The notes: generated by a model not told the origin, from the letters alone. DNA of 64,000 bases from Pseudomonas fluorescens (GCF_001708445.1 NZ_CP015637.1:1613001-1677000), one strand, 5' to 3'. Numbered from the stretch's first letter, positions 44,892-55,138 are shown. Translations and numbers: made by a program.

Positions 44892-46285
44892 GCCCGTGCC
44901 TTGTCCAGGCGAATGCGCCGCCGCGCGCTGCGGGCCAGGCGCACCACCAGCATCCCCGCCGCGCAGCTGAGGCCGACGATCAGCCCCTGCCACAAGCCGC
45001 TGGGGCCGTTGGGCGCGCCCAGCCATTCGGTCAGCCCGAGGGCATAGCCGACCGGCAGGCCCACGCCCCAATAGGCAAACAACGTCAGCACCATGGTCAC
45101 CCGCGTGTCCTGATACCCACGCAGGGCACCGGCGGCGGTGACCTGGATCGCATCGGAAAACTGGAACAGCGCGGCAAACACGATCAGCATCGATGCCACC
45201 TGTACCACCCGTGGGTCCGCTGTATAGATCGTGGCGATCTGCTCGCGAAACAGCAGCATCAGGCTGCACGACAGGCAGGCATAGGCCAGCGCAGTGCCCA
45301 TGCCGACCCCGGCCGCGAAGCGTGCCTCTCGCGGTTCCCCGCGCCCCAGGGCCTGGCCGACGCGCACGGTGACCGCCATGCTCAGGGAGTAGGGGATCAT
45401 GAACACCAGCGAACTGAAGTTCAGCGCGATCTGGTGCCCGGCCACCACGGTGGCGCCGAGGCTACCGATCAACAGGGCGATCACCGCGAAGATGCTCGAT
45501 TCGGCAAAGATCGCAATACCGATCGGCAGGCCGATGGCCAGTACGCGCTTGATCACCGCCCACTGCGGCCAGTCGAAACGCTTGAACAACTCGCTGCTCT
45601 GATAGGCCGGCGCCCAACGGGTCCAGGCCGCCATGCCGAGCATCATTACCCACATCACGATTGCCGTGGCCCAGCCACAGCCGACGCCACCCATGGCCGG
45701 CACGCCAAAATGGCCGTAGATGAACACGTAGTTCAGCGGAATATTCAGCGCCAGCCCGCACAGGCCCATGACCATGCTGGGGCGCGTTCGGCCCAGGCCA
45801 TCGCTGAAGCAGCGCAGCACGTAGTACAGTGCGACCGCTGGCATGCCCGAGGCGATGCCATGCAGGTACCCCATGCACGGCTTGATCAGCGCGGGGTCGA
45901 CGTTCATCGCGTGCAGGATCGGTTCGGCGCTGATCAGCATCAGCAACGCGGTCAAGCCGACGATCAGCCCCAGCCACAATGATTGGCGCACCAGCGGGCC
46001 GATTTCGCGGAACGTGCCCGCGCCGAAGCGCTGGGCGACTTTGGGCGTGGTGGCCAGCAGGGTGCCGGTCATCAGCAGGAACACCGGAATCCAGATCGAG
46101 TTACCCAGGGCCACGGCCGCCAGGTCCATCGGGCTGACACGCCCGGCCATTACCGCATCGACAAAGCCCATGGCAGTGGTTGCCAGTTGGCCGATCATGA
46201 TCGGCAGGGCCAGGGTCAGCAGGCTGCGCACCTCGCGGTTGATGCGGGCGGGGCGGGTGAGGGGGGCGGTGATGGCAGCGTTCAC
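44888..46285 (-). CDS. MATE family multidrug efflux transporter (NorM-like)
   Basis: A 465-residue integral membrane antiporter with 12 predicted helices and two similar halves, beginning [20 protein letters not shown]. The [15 protein letters not shown] segment and the DAVMAGR region are typical of NorM-type cation-coupled MATE pumps. Substrate range unknown. It is divergent from pdxB. Confidence 0.93.
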   Translation of the reverse strand: MNAAITAPLTRPARINREVRSLLTLALPIMIGQLATTAMGFVDAVMAGRVSPMDLAAVALGNSIWIPVFLLMTGTLLATTPKVAQRFGAGTFREIGPLVRQSLWLGLIVGLTALLMLISAEPILHAMNVDPALIKPCMGYLHGIASGMPAVALYYVLRCFSDGLGRTRPSMVMGLCGLALNIPLNYVFIYGHFGVPAMGGVGCGWATAIVMWVMMLGMAAWTRWAPAYQSSELFKRFDWPQWAVIKRVLAIGLPIGIAIFAESSIFAVIALLIGSLGATVVAGHQIALNFSSLVFMIPYSLSMAVTVRVGQALGRGEPREARFAAGVGMGTALAYACLSCSLMLLFREQIATIYTADPRVVQVASMLIVFAALFQFSDAIQVTAAGALRGYQDTRVTMVLTLFAYWGVGLPVGYALGLTEWLGAPNGPSGLWQGLIVGLSCAAGMLVVRLARSARRRIRLDKARA

Positions 46286-46463
46286 GTACGGGGTGTCCAG
46301 GAAAGAGCACAGGACGGCGGATTCTACGCCTTGACGCGATAGTCAGGAAAAAACCTGTGTTAGGGATTTGTAAACGATCCTCCAGGCACTCTTCACTCCT
46401 GGGATCCACGGTGTGACACCGAGCGCATCCCTGTACACTGCTGATCCGCGAAAGGAGCCTGCC

Positions 46464-47606
46464 ATGCTGATTGTTGCCGACGAAAATATCCCGCTGCTCG
46501 ATGCCTTCTTCGAAGGGTTTGGCGAAATTCGCCGGGTACCCGGGCGCTCCATTGACCGTGCCACGGTCGAGCAGGCCGATGTGCTGCTGGTACGTTCGGT
46601 CACCAACGTCAACCGCGCCCTGCTCGAAGGTTCGGCGGTGCGTTTTGTCGGCACCTGCACCATCGGCACCGACCACCTGGACCTCGATTACTTCAAGCAG
46701 GCCGCGATCCAGTGGTCCAGCGCCCCCGGCTGCAATGCTCGCGGCGTGGTGGACTACGTCCTTGGCAGCCTGCAAACCCTGGCCGAGATCGAAGGCGCCG
46801 ACCTCAATCAACGCACCTACGGTGTGGTGGGTGCCGGTGAAGTCGGCGGTCGCCTGGTCAAGGTGCTCAAGGGCCTGGGCTGGAACGTGCTGGTGTGCGA
46901 TCCGCCGCGGCAGATCGCCGAGGACGGTGACTACGTCAGCCTGGAACAGATCATCGAACAGTGCGACGTGATCAGCCTGCACACGCCACTGACCAAGTCC
47001 GGCAACGGTTCCACCTGGCACCTGCTGGACCGCCAGCGGCTCAACCGCCTCAAGCCTGGCACCTGGCTGATCAATGCCAGCCGTGGCCCGGTGGTCGACA
47101 ACGCAGCCCTGCGCGACGTGCTGCTTGAACGCGAGGACCTGCAAGCGGTGCTGGATGTATGGGAGGGCGAGCCGGAAGTGGACGTCGACCTGGCTGACCT
47201 GTGCGTGCTGGCTACGCCGCATATCGCCGGCTACAGCCTGGATGGCAAGCAGCGTGGCACGGCGCAGATCTACCAGGCGTTCTGTGCGCATCTGGGCCAG
47301 GAAGCGAGCATTCAACTCAGCGATTTGCTGCCGCCGCCCTGGCTGGCCGAGGTGCACTTGAATGCATCGACCGATCCCGCCTGGGCTTTGGCGACGTTAT
47401 GCCGCAGCGTGTATGACCCGCGTCGGGACGACGCAGATTTCCGGCGTAGCCTCGTAGGAACCGTCGAGGAGCAGCGCAAGGCATTTGACCTGTTGCGCAA
47501 GCACTACCCTGAGCGTCGCGAGATTGACGGCTTGAAGGTGCGCATCAACGGGGAGTCGGCGGTGTTGGCGAATATCGTCCAGGCATTGGGCGCAAGCGCC
47601 CTGTAG
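46464..47606 (+). CDS. pdxB: Erythronate-4-phosphate dehydrogenase
   Basis: A 380-residue D-2-hydroxyacid dehydrogenase-type enzyme of pyridoxal phosphate biosynthesis. NAD-binding [20 protein letters not shown], catalytic Arg in [13 protein letters not shown], Glu in DVWEGEPEV and His in [13 protein letters not shown]. The C-terminal PdxB dimerisation domain distinguishes it from other family members. Start at 46464 with AAAGGAG (46451-46457). Confidence 0.96.
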   Translation: MLIVADENIPLLDAFFEGFGEIRRVPGRSIDRATVEQADVLLVRSVTNVNRALLEGSAVRFVGTCTIGTDHLDLDYFKQAAIQWSSAPGCNARGVVDYVLGSLQTLAEIEGADLNQRTYGVVGAGEVGGRLVKVLKGLGWNVLVCDPPRQIAEDGDYVSLEQIIEQCDVISLHTPLTKSGNGSTWHLLDRQRLNRLKPGTWLINASRGPVVDNAALRDVLLEREDLQAVLDVWEGEPEVDVDLADLCVLATPHIAGYSLDGKQRGTAQIYQAFCAHLGQEASIQLSDLLPPPWLAEVHLNASTDPAWALATLCRSVYDPRRDDADFRRSLVGTVEEQRKAFDLLRKHYPERREIDGLKVRINGESAVLANIVQALGASAL

Positions 47607-47627
47607 GAACACTGTTACTGTGGCGAG

Positions 47628-47711
47628 GGCGCCACCTCCCGTTGGACTGCGCAGCCGTCCCATTGTTTGGGGCCACTTCGCGGCTCAATGGGAGCCAGCA
47701 GCCTGGCCACA
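47628..47711. repeat. Imperfect REP-like palindrome after pdxB
   Basis: TGTGGCGAGGGCGCCACCTC at the left and GCCTGGCCACA at the right enclose TTGGACTGCGCAGCCGTCCC and its imperfect inverse. It is a diverged relative of the elements at 13343 and 50034. Confidence 0.6.
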
Positions 47712-47738
47712 AAAAAACCGGCCACCAGGACCGGTTTT
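47710..47738. terminator. Rho-independent terminator between pdxB and the PA1571-like gene
   Basis: AAAAAAACCGG-CCACCAGGA-CCGGTTTT: an A-run, GC stem and T-run; it can serve both convergent transcripts. Confidence 0.8.
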
Positions 47739-47755
47739 GAAAGAGTTCAGGCGCT

Positions 47756-47929
47756 TCAGCCTTGCTGCGCAGGCTTGACCAGGCGTTGTTCCAACTCGCG
47801 GCACGCTTGCTGGATCATCTCTTCGGTAATCTGCACTTCGTGGCCCTTGGCGTCGATGTACGAGCAAGGCAACTGCTGCGGTTGGCGGATCACTTCAATC
47901 TTGGCATCGCTGCTATTTTGCAAGGTCAT
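47756..47929 (-). CDS. PA1571-type small protein
   Basis: A 57-residue protein containing CSYIDAKGHEVQITEEMIQQ followed by ACRELE, which I recognise as the small PA1571-type pseudomonad family of unknown function. ATG at 47929 follows GGAGAC; an in-frame ATG five codons upstream is possible. Confidence 0.75.
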   Translation of the reverse strand: MTLQNSSDAKIEVIRQPQQLPCSYIDAKGHEVQITEEMIQQACRELEQRLVKPAQQG

Positions 47930-48179
47930 AGCCTGTCTCCTCATCAGGTTGTGTACCTACTGTAAAACCCCCGCGTGACCGCGCTGTTACAACTCCTTGC
48001 ACAATCATCGGTTCGAGCCCCCAGTCCAGCAGAAACCTCCGCGGATTTCCAGCGGGACGTTAGACCGATAGCCTCTAGGCATCAGTATCGGTGGGCATAA
48101 TTAATCTGACTCATTGCTGTTACGAAAGTTGTTATTTGCCCAAGTTCCCCCCATGTGGTGTACACGTTCCTCAACGGTG

Positions 48180-49967
48180 ATGCCCTCCATGTTCTCAGTC
48201 CGACAGCGCCGCGCGATTCGCCTGGCCAGCCGCTTTATCGCGCCCTACCGCTGGCAGGCCCTCGGTGCCCTGTTGGCGCTGATCGTTACCGCCGGCATCA
48301 CTTTGTCCATGGGGCAGGGCATTCGCCTGCTGGTGGATCAGGGCTTCATGACCCAGTCGCCACACCTGCTCAACCAGTCCATCGGGCTGTTCATGATTCT
48401 GGTGCTGGGCCTGGCGATGGGTACGTTTGCACGCTTCTACCTGGTGTCGTGGATCGGCGAGCGGGTGGTGGCCGATATTCGTCGCCAGGTGTTCAATCAC
48501 TTGATCTACCTGCACCCCGGCTTCTATGAAAACAACCGCAGTTCGGAAATACAGTCGCGACTCACCACCGACACCACCTTACTGCAATCGGTGATCGGCT
48601 CGTCGCTGTCACTGTTCCTGCGCAATGGGTTGATGGTCATCGGCGGCATCGTGTTGTTGTTCATCACCAACCCCAAGCTCACCAGCATCGTTGTGGTCGC
48701 ACTGCCGTTGGTGCTGGCGCCGATCCTGATCTTTGGCCGCCGCGTACGCAGCCTCTCGCGCCTGAGCCAGGACCGCATCGCCGATGTAGGCAGTTATGTG
48801 TCCGAGACCCTCGGCCAGATCAAGACCGTACAGGCCTATAACCACCAGGTGCAGGACGAACGACGCTTTGCCGTGACCGTCGAGGAAGCGTTCAACACCG
48901 CACGCAAACGCATCGCCCAACGCGCCTGGTTGATCACCCTGGTGATCATGCTGGTGCTGGGGGCCGTGGGCGTGATGTTGTGGGTCGGCGGCATGGACGT
49001 GATCAGTGGGCGCATTTCCGGCGGCGAGCTGGCGGCGTTCGTGTTCTACAGCCTGATTGTGGGCAGCGCCGTCGGCACCCTCAGCGAAGTGCTCGGCGAA
49101 CTGCAGCGCGCTGCCGGTGCGGCGGAGCGAATCGGCGAGTTGTTGCAGTCGAGCAACGATATCCGGGCTCCCGCCACCGGCACGGTGCAGTTGCCGGCGC
49201 GGGTCAGCGGCCGCATGGAACTGCAAGACCTGCGCTTTTCCTACCCCTCGCGGCCGGACAGCTACGCCATCGACGGGTTGAGCCTGACCATCAACCCCGG
49301 TGAAACCCTGGCGCTGGTGGGGCCGTCCGGTGCCGGCAAGTCGACGATTTTCGATCTGTTGCTGCGCTTTTACGACCCCCAACAAGGCCGCATCCTGCTC
49401 GAAGGCCACCCCTTGACCGAGCTGGACCCGCTGGACCTGCGCCGCCACTTCGCCCTGGTGTCGCAAAGCCCGGCGCTGTTCTTCGGCAGCGTCGAGGAGA
49501 ACATCCGCTACGGCAACCCGGCGGCGACCCGTGAGCAGGTCGAAGCCGCGGCCCGTATTGCCCACGCCCATGATTTCATCCTGCAAATGCCCGACGGCTA
49601 CCAGACCCACCTCGGCGACGGCGGCATGGGCCTTTCCGGCGGCCAACGACAACGCCTGGCCATCGCCCGCGCATTGCTGGTGGACGCGCCGATCCTGCTG
49701 CTGGACGAAGCCACCAGCGCCCTCGATGCGCAGAGTGAACACCTGATCCAGCAGGCGTTGCCGCAATTGATGCAGGGCCGTACCACGCTGGTGATCGCGC
49801 ATCGCCTGGCCACGGTGAAGAACGCCGATCGGATTGCGGTGATGGACCAGGGCAAGCTGGTAGCGGTGGGTACGCATCAGCAGTTGATTGCGAACAATCC
49901 GCTGTATACGCGGTTGGCGGCGTTGCAGTTCAGTGACGCCGTAGATGTCGCAAAAAACCAGGCCTAG
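48180..49967 (+). CDS. ABC exporter, fused permease-ATPase (MsbA-like)
   Basis: A half-transporter of about 595 residues with six N-terminal membrane helices and a C-terminal ATPase: Walker A GPSGAGKST, signature LSGGQRQR, Walker B ILLLDEATSALD, H-loop VIAHRLATVK. It resembles lipid/drug exporters of the MsbA/BmrA type; true MsbA is unlikely because lpxK is absent nearby. Start uncertain: ATG 48180 or 48189, neither with a strong ribosome site; the open frame extends to 48114. Confidence 0.88.
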   Translation: MPSMFSVRQRRAIRLASRFIAPYRWQALGALLALIVTAGITLSMGQGIRLLVDQGFMTQSPHLLNQSIGLFMILVLGLAMGTFARFYLVSWIGERVVADIRRQVFNHLIYLHPGFYENNRSSEIQSRLTTDTTLLQSVIGSSLSLFLRNGLMVIGGIVLLFITNPKLTSIVVVALPLVLAPILIFGRRVRSLSRLSQDRIADVGSYVSETLGQIKTVQAYNHQVQDERRFAVTVEEAFNTARKRIAQRAWLITLVIMLVLGAVGVMLWVGGMDVISGRISGGELAAFVFYSLIVGSAVGTLSEVLGELQRAAGAAERIGELLQSSNDIRAPATGTVQLPARVSGRMELQDLRFSYPSRPDSYAIDGLSLTINPGETLALVGPSGAGKSTIFDLLLRFYDPQQGRILLEGHPLTELDPLDLRRHFALVSQSPALFFGSVEENIRYGNPAATREQVEAAARIAHAHDFILQMPDGYQTHLGDGGMGLSGGQRQRLAIARALLVDAPILLLDEATSALDAQSEHLIQQALPQLMQGRTTLVIAHRLATVKNADRIAVMDQGKLVAVGTHQQLIANNPLYTRLAALQFSDAVDVAKNQA

Positions 49968-50033
49968 CGTGATTGTTGTGGACAGGGGGGGCAGGCCTGT
50001 TGTGGCAACCGGGCTTGTTGTGGCGAGCGTGCG

Positions 50034-50171
50034 TGTTGTGGCGAGCGGGCTTGCCCCGCGTTGGGCTGCGAAGCAGCCCCAAAACCTGGCGATTTAATAT
50101 GCCTGGATAAACGCGGTGGCCTTATTGGGGCCGCTTCGCAGCCCAACGCGGGGCAAGCCCGCTCGCCACAA
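50034..50171. repeat. Long REP-containing inverted repeat, second copy
   Basis: Nearly identical to 13343-13477 over about 117 bases; I count two differences in the part I aligned. It sits between the convergent ABC exporter and mqo genes, inside a 49968-50302 gap that otherwise holds only further partial REP arms (49990-50045, 50165-50195). Confidence 0.85.
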
Positions 50172-50302
50172 CAAGCCCGCTCGCCAAGCCCCAAACAGAC
50201 GCCGGATAGATTTAAGCAAGCCAACCACATCGCCCGTTAATCAGTATTGCAAAAATGGGGGGACCATAGATTTTTTAAGCGTTACCTGATATCAGGCGTT
50301 GC

Positions 50303-51949
50303 TTACAGCGCCAGGTCAGACGCTGGCTTGCTCGGCGCGGCCGCAGGCTTGGCAGCCTCGGTGGCTTTTGGAGCAGTCAGTTGCGGAATCGCAGGCGGTG
50401 GGGTCAGTTGCAGGATACCGGCGGTGTAGGCCCATTCCTTGGCAACAGCCTCAGGACTGTCGTTCAGCTTGGTGCCGTAGCTTGGCACGATCTGGTGCAG
50501 TTTTGTCTGCCACTCAGGGGTCGCAACCTTGTCCTTGAACACTTTCTGCAGCACGGTCAGCATGATCGGCGCCGCAGTCGATGCGCCTGGCGATGCACCC
50601 AACAGGCCGGCAATGGTGTTGTCGGCGGAGCTGACCACTTCGGTACCGAGTTTCAGGACGCCGCCCTGCTCTTCGTCACGCTTGATGATCTGCACGCGCT
50701 GACCGGCTTGCCACAGGCGCCAGTCTTCTTTCTTGGCGTTCGGGAAGTACTCTTTCAGGGCGTTGTAGCGGTCGTCATCCGACAGCATCAGTTGGCCGGC
50801 AAGGTACTCGACCAGCGGGTATTCACGAATACCGACTTTGGTCATTGGCCAGATGTTGTGGGTGGTGGTGCTGGTCAGCAGGTCCAGGTACGAGCCTTCT
50901 TTCAAGAACTTGGTCGAGAAGGTTGCGAATGGGCCAAACAGGATCACGCGCTTGCCATCCAGCACGCGGGTGTCCAGGTGCGGAACCGACATCGGTGGCG
51001 CGCCAACCGAAGCTTTACCGTAGGCCTTGGCCAGGTGCTGCTCGGCAATGGCCGGGTTATCGGTGACCAGGAACGAGCCGCCAACCGGGAAGCCCGCGTA
51101 TTCCTTGGCTTCCGGAATGCCCGACTTCTGCAGCAGGTGCAGGGCACCGCCGCCAGCGCCGATGAACACGAACTTGGCGTCGGTTTCAGTCTTGGTGCCG
51201 TCTTTCAGGTTTTTGTAGCTGACACGCCACGAGCCGTCGGCGTTCTTGGTGATGTCCTGCACTTCGCTCGACAGCTTCAGGTCGAACTTCGGCGTGGTTT
51301 GCAGGTGAGCGACGAACTGGCGGGTGATCTCGCCGAAGTTCACGTCAGTGCCGATCGGGGTCCAGGTGGCCGCGATTTTCTGGTTCGGGTCACGCCCTTC
51401 CATCATCAACGGAACCCATTTGGCGATCTGCGCCGGGTCTTCGGAGTACTGCATGCCGGCGAACAGCGGGCTCGCCTGCAGGGCTTCGTAGCGCTTCTTG
51501 AGGAACTTGATGTTGTCATCGCCCCACACAAAGCTCATGTGCGGTGTGGAGTTGATGAACGAACGCGGGTTCTTCAGCACGCCCTGCTGGACCTGCCAGG
51601 ACCAGAACTGACGGGAAATCTGGAACGCTTCGTTGATCTCGACCGCTTTCGGGATCTCAACGTTGCCGTTCTTGTCTTCCGGGGTGTAGTTCAGCTCGGC
51701 CAGGGCCGAGTGACCGGTACCAGCATTGTTCCAGCCGTTGGAGCTTTCTTCGGCGACGCCGTCGAGGCGCTCGACCATTTCCATCGACCAGCCTGGTTCC
51801 AGCTCATTGAGCCATACACCCAGGGTCGCACTCATGATGCCGCCGCCGATCAGCAGCACATCGACTTTCTTTGCCTCTTCCGCGTGGACGGACGTGATCC
51901 CCATCGACAAAGCCAGCCCCAGCAGGGCCGTGTTTACTTTCTTAAACAT
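50303..51949 (-). CDS. mqo: Malate:quinone oxidoreductase
   Basis: A 548-residue FAD enzyme that oxidises malate to oxaloacetate and passes electrons to quinone. An N-terminal hydrophobic signal-like segment ([16 protein letters not shown]) precedes the FAD motif [15 protein letters not shown]; further on are [17 protein letters not shown] and [17 protein letters not shown]. The C-terminus has an unusual Ala/Pro/Lys-rich tail. The ATG at 51949 is preferred over GTG 51958 because AGGTG lies at a suitable distance. Confidence 0.96.
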   Translation of the reverse strand: MFKKVNTALLGLALSMGITSVHAEEAKKVDVLLIGGGIMSATLGVWLNELEPGWSMEMVERLDGVAEESSNGWNNAGTGHSALAELNYTPEDKNGNVEIPKAVEINEAFQISRQFWSWQVQQGVLKNPRSFINSTPHMSFVWGDDNIKFLKKRYEALQASPLFAGMQYSEDPAQIAKWVPLMMEGRDPNQKIAATWTPIGTDVNFGEITRQFVAHLQTTPKFDLKLSSEVQDITKNADGSWRVSYKNLKDGTKTETDAKFVFIGAGGGALHLLQKSGIPEAKEYAGFPVGGSFLVTDNPAIAEQHLAKAYGKASVGAPPMSVPHLDTRVLDGKRVILFGPFATFSTKFLKEGSYLDLLTSTTTHNIWPMTKVGIREYPLVEYLAGQLMLSDDDRYNALKEYFPNAKKEDWRLWQAGQRVQIIKRDEEQGGVLKLGTEVVSSADNTIAGLLGASPGASTAAPIMLTVLQKVFKDKVATPEWQTKLHQIVPSYGTKLNDSPEAVAKEWAYTAGILQLTPPPAIPQLTAPKATEAAKPAAAPSKPASDLAL

Positions 51950-52442
51950 CGGTAGCACCTATGATAAAACGCCATCCGCCCCACTGCCCCTGATGATGGG
52001 CAACCCTCGTTCACGCTGCGCCAGGCAACGCAACGTGGGGTTTGCGCATTCACTTCGAGACCGCAGGGTGGGCACACAAGGCCGACGTATCGACCTCACT
52101 TTTATGTCCCTTCTGCGCTGACTTCTTATCATTATTGGCTTCAGCTACCTGGGCGACAGCCGACCGCCGGGACGTATACGGGTGTACGTACCGGGGAAAG
52201 ACCAGACCAAGATGGCGCGCAGAATATCACGCTAAACGGCGTTTATGCGTCGTTTGGCCAATTGACAGCTCTAAATCGCGGGTTTTGCCGCGCCGCTGTC
52301 AAGCGTGGCAAGCGCGACGTGGGGTCACAGGGTGTTTAATCAAACTGAACTCTGTCAAAAAAGGCTGTTCTAGACACCTTCGTCGCTGCTTGCGTAGCAT
52401 CGGCGGCTGTCCTTCGTGCCGTTCATCCAAATAGAGTTACCC
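51950..52442. other. Intergenic region between mqo and the divergent MFS gene
   Basis: About 490 bases without a supported gene. It should carry both promoters. Short inverted sequences (ACGTA...TACGT near 52173-52190; CGCGACG/CGTCGC-like pieces near 52310) are present but none is diagnostic. Confidence 0.4.
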
Positions 52443-53630
52443 ATGACTATCCAGCAAACACCCGGGCACGTGCTGCCCGCGCGCAGTGCCGCCAAAATGG
52501 AAGCTGCCATGGCCGTGGGCGCCTTCGCGATCGGTACTGGCGAATTCGCCATCATGGGCCTGATGCCCGACATCGCCCGCAACTTGAACCTGAGTGAACC
52601 CCAGGTCGGTCACGCCATCAGCGCCTACGCCCTGGGCGTGATGGTCGGCGCACCGCTGCTGGCCATCCTCGGCGCCAAGCTGTTGCGTAAACATATGCTG
52701 TTGTTGCTGATGGGCCTGTACGCCCTGGGCAACCTCGCCACCGCCTTCACCCCGACCTTCGGCTCGCTGGTCGCCTTCCGCTTCATCAGCGGCCTGCCCC
52801 ACGGCGCCTACTTCGGCATCGCCGCCGTGGTCGCCTCCAGCATGGTGCCCAACCACAAACGCGCCGGCGCCGTGGCGCGGGTCATGATGGGCCTGACCCT
52901 GGCCATGCTGCTCGGCAACCCCATCGCGACCTTCCTCGGCCAACACCTGGGCTGGCGTTCTGCATTTGCCTTGGTCAGCGTGATAGCCCTCCTCACCATC
53001 GCCCTGGTCTGGCAATTCGTCCCCCACCGCCACGACGAACAACGCAGCGACCCGCGCAAGGAACTGCGCGCCTTCACCAAACCCCAGGTGTGGATGGCGC
53101 TGTCGATTGGCGCCATCGGTTTTGCCGGGATGTTCTGCGTATTCAGCTACCTGGCGCCGACCATGCTGGAAGTGACCAAAGTCTCGCCACAATGGATTCC
53201 ATTTGGCCTGGCGGCGTTTGGCGTCGGTGGAATTATCGGCAACATCGCCGGCGGCAAGCTGTTTGATCGCATGCAGTTTCGCGCGGTGGGCTGGATTCTG
53301 GTGTGGTCGATGGCGGTGTTGTTGTTCTTCCCCTTCGCGGCCTCATCGCTATGGGGCGTGCTGCTGAGCATGGGCCTGGTGGGCACCATGGTGTCGCTGG
53401 CCGCACCGTTGCAGATCCGCCTGATGGATATTGCCCATGAGGCACCGAGCCTGGCTGCCGCGTCGAACCACGCGGCGTTCAACCTGGCGAATGCACTGGG
53501 GCCGTGGTTTGGCGGGATGGCGATTACAGCAGGGTTGGGCTGGACCAGCACTGGCTACATCGGCGCGGCTACGGCACTGGTCGGCCTGGGTATCTACCTG
53601 GTCGCGCGGCGCATGCAGGGCGGGCACTAA
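52443..53630 (+). CDS. MFS transporter, DHA1 (AraJ/PbuE-like) family
   Basis: A 395-residue major facilitator with 12 helices: AVGAFAIGTGEFAIMGLMPD is typical of the AraJ/YdhP-like arabinose-efflux/purine-nucleoside group, followed by RFISGLPHGAYFGIAAVVAS. Start at 52443 (MTIQQTPGH) has GAGTTA upstream. Substrate unknown; possibly drug or nucleoside efflux. Confidence 0.9.
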   Translation: MTIQQTPGHVLPARSAAKMEAAMAVGAFAIGTGEFAIMGLMPDIARNLNLSEPQVGHAISAYALGVMVGAPLLAILGAKLLRKHMLLLLMGLYALGNLATAFTPTFGSLVAFRFISGLPHGAYFGIAAVVASSMVPNHKRAGAVARVMMGLTLAMLLGNPIATFLGQHLGWRSAFALVSVIALLTIALVWQFVPHRHDEQRSDPRKELRAFTKPQVWMALSIGAIGFAGMFCVFSYLAPTMLEVTKVSPQWIPFGLAAFGVGGIIGNIAGGKLFDRMQFRAVGWILVWSMAVLLFFPFAASSLWGVLLSMGLVGTMVSLAAPLQIRLMDIAHEAPSLAAASNHAAFNLANALGPWFGGMAITAGLGWTSTGYIGAATALVGLGIYLVARRMQGGH

Positions 53631-53662
53631 AACCCACAATTCTGCCCCCACCACAGATCGAA

Positions 53663-53724
53663 TGTGGGAGGGGGCTTGCCCCCGATAGCAGTGGGTCAGT
53701 CAACACACCAACGCCTGACCCACC
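53663..53724. repeat. Single REP unit plus small hairpin
   Basis: One GGGGGCTTGCCCCC arm (from TGTGGGAGG at 53663) and a GTGGGTCAG...CTGACCCAC stem (53691-53724), between convergent MFS and lipoprotein genes; may terminate both transcripts. Confidence 0.7.
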
Positions 53725-53730
53725 ACCCCA

Positions 53731-53952
53731 TCAATCATCATGCAACAACCCCGACCCATACTCCCCATAACTACTCCCCAGCCCACTGCCGCCAAAATTC
53801 ATCTTCGCGGCCTTGCTGGGGCTGTGGTCACCAAACGCCTGGCACCCGCCCGAAAAGCAAGGGTCACTGCTCACGCCAGACGAACCCGAAGAGCAAGCGC
53901 CCAACAGCAACGTGCCAGCAATCATCACGACTTTGACAAGGTTCGAGATCAT
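53731..53952 (-). CDS. Small lipoprotein, function unknown
   Basis: A 73-residue predicted lipoprotein: MISNLVKVVMIAGTLLLGAC with lipobox cysteine at 20, followed by a Ser/Gly-rich mature part with two more cysteines (DPCFSGGC). I do not recognise the family. Confidence 0.65.
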   Translation of the reverse strand: MISNLVKVVMIAGTLLLGACSSGSSGVSSDPCFSGGCQAFGDHSPSKAAKMNFGGSGLGSSYGEYGSGLLHDD

Positions 53953-54098
53953 GTTTTCAGTTCCCTGTGGACTGGAGGCGCGGGGGGCCTCTCTTGGGGA
54001 CGATCGTAGACCTCAAAGGCGAAGGGAATTATGAAACTTTACCGGGTGACAGGGAGGGTTCAGGTTGCCGCCTTGGGGTAAGGCGGCGGGGTTGGGTG

Positions 54099-54389
54099 TC
54101 AGGCTGTGGCCGTGCTGGCGGTAGGCGCGACGTGCTCCTGGGCTCGGCTGACGAGTAGAGCGCTCAGGTCGATTAGCTGCTGGATGCCCAGGGCGATGGC
54201 GCGATGGGGTTCATCAAGGTCGAAAGCCAGGGTTGCGGCCATTTGGTTGGCGGACGCAAGGTTTTCGGCGGCGTTGGCCAGGAGCGTTTCGGAGTCGATG
54301 TTGGGGCTGACGAGGAAGACGTTGCCAGTGGGTTGCTCGGCTGGTGCAGCGTTTGAAGCATGTGGCGGGTTAGGTGTGACCTTGTACAT
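54099..54389 (-). CDS. DUF6124-type small protein under C4-like RNA control, paralogue 2
   Basis: A 96-residue protein with a Pro/Ala-rich N-terminus and the shared core VSPNIDSETLLANAAENLAS, ending in an acidic helix (GIQQLIDLSALLVSRAQEH). It is a paralogue of 28947-29186. Its Shine-Dalgarno GGAG (54397-54400) overlaps a nine-base sequence complementary to loop b' of the C4-like RNA at 54440-54518. Function unknown. Confidence 0.8.
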   Translation of the reverse strand: MYKVTPNPPHASNAAPAEQPTGNVFLVSPNIDSETLLANAAENLASANQMAATLAFDLDEPHRAIALGIQQLIDLSALLVSRAQEHVAPTASTATA

Positions 54390-54437
54390 GGCGGAGCTCC
54401 TTTAGCGTTTAAGGAACTGCCTATCTCACTTCCACAT
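54390..54437 (-). promoter_or_regulatory. Target sites a and b of the C4-like RNA, copy 2
   Basis: In the minus-strand mRNA, site a TGTGGAAG (plus strand 54429-54436) and site b GCTAAAGGA (plus strand 54398-54406) are fully complementary to loops a' (54460-54467) and b' (54474-54482). Site b includes the GGA of the Shine-Dalgarno for the gene starting at 54389. Confidence 0.75.
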
Positions 54438-54439
54438 GA

Positions 54440-54518
54440 GGGTGGCAGCTGTACGCAGGTGTGGAAGACCAGGGCTAAAGGACCCGGCGCACCGAAGTGC
54501 CCCGCGCACAGCCGCCAT
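54440..54518 (-). ncRNA. C4-like antisense RNA, copy 2
   Basis: Read on the minus strand: outer stem ATGGCGGCTGTGCGCGGG with CCTGCGTACAGCTGCCACCC, inner hairpin GGGCAC-TTCG-GTGCGCC, loops b' TCCTTTAGC and a' CTTCCACA. Framework shared with 29232-29313, but both loops are different and each has changed together with its own target. That compensatory pattern is the main evidence that the pairing is functional. Matches the known C4 antisense RNA architecture. Confidence 0.8.
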
Positions 54519-54574
54519 AACGCAATCATACAGACGTAAAAAAACGCCGGTAGATGTTTATGGACGATTGAGCG

Positions 54575-54623
54575 CCTTCAGCTTGGTCGGACTTCCACAT
54601 CCGGCCGCTGGGTTGTCAGCGGC
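54575..54623 (-). promoter_or_regulatory. 5' module repeating sites a and b, C4-like copy 2
   Basis: A hairpin CGGA/TCCG (54588-54603) displays TGTGGAAG, identical to target a, and GCTGAAGG (plus strand CCTTCAGC 54575-54582) can pair with loop b' with one G-U. A preceding hairpin GCCGCTG/CAGCGGC spans 54604-54623. Same order as copy 1 at 29330-29375. Confidence 0.6.
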
Positions 54624-54922
54624 TTGAGGAGGTTAGCTATGGGTGGTCTGAGGGGCAAGCCGAGAAAAGTGTGGGACATTTCCTAGAGATTTTGGTTTGG
54701 TCCCGAAGATAACTTTATTGCTTATCTGTCGTACCGGGGATGGATTGGAGCTATTAAACCTGTAGGCCTGACACCACGGTCACCACAGCCCCACCATCAA
54801 CTATCCGTACCACTTTCGTACCAACACCGATTCTAAACACTGGAAACCGACCCTTTTCTTTGCAGTCGGTGACAGACCTTGGCACTGCTATGCTTGGTTT
54901 TTTTCGAAACGAGTCGTCCACA

Positions 54923-55138
54923 ATGGCAAGCGAATATTCACTGGCAGACGTACTGGAACGTTTTTATCAAAATCAACTGGTGTTGGAGGCAGCAGTGATG
55001 GAATTGACTCTTTGGGCTGAGCAGCAAAACGCTTTAGAGCTCGGTGAGAATGTTCGCGGAGCGCTTCATACGATTGGTGAAAACGCAGGACATATGAAGC
55101 AAGGTTTGGCTCGATTGAAGGGTTTGGATTCGCTGTAG
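54923..55138 (+). CDS. Small helical protein, pseudomonad hypothetical
   Basis: A 71-residue helical protein starting MASEYSLADVLERFYQNQLV. An in-frame upstream extension to 54860 is open but unlikely. I recognise it as a widespread pseudomonad hypothetical without function. It lies at the left edge of the accessory segment that ends at dusA. Confidence 0.7.
   Translation: MASEYSLADVLERFYQNQLVLEAAVMELTLWAEQQNALELGENVRGALHTIGENAGHMKQGLARLKGLDSL

Noticed and set aside
43521..45269. 582-codon minus-strand frame across rlmM and tusA
   Set aside because: Overlaps two recognised genes and has no recognisable domain.
48180..49967. True MsbA lipid flippase
   Set aside because: No lpxK neighbour; the general architecture fits many exporter half-transporters.
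54735..54750. GGGGATGGATTGGA as a possible left attachment repeat of the dusA site
   Set aside because: Only weakly like the dusA ATGATGGACTGGACC sequence; too few matches to call an att site.
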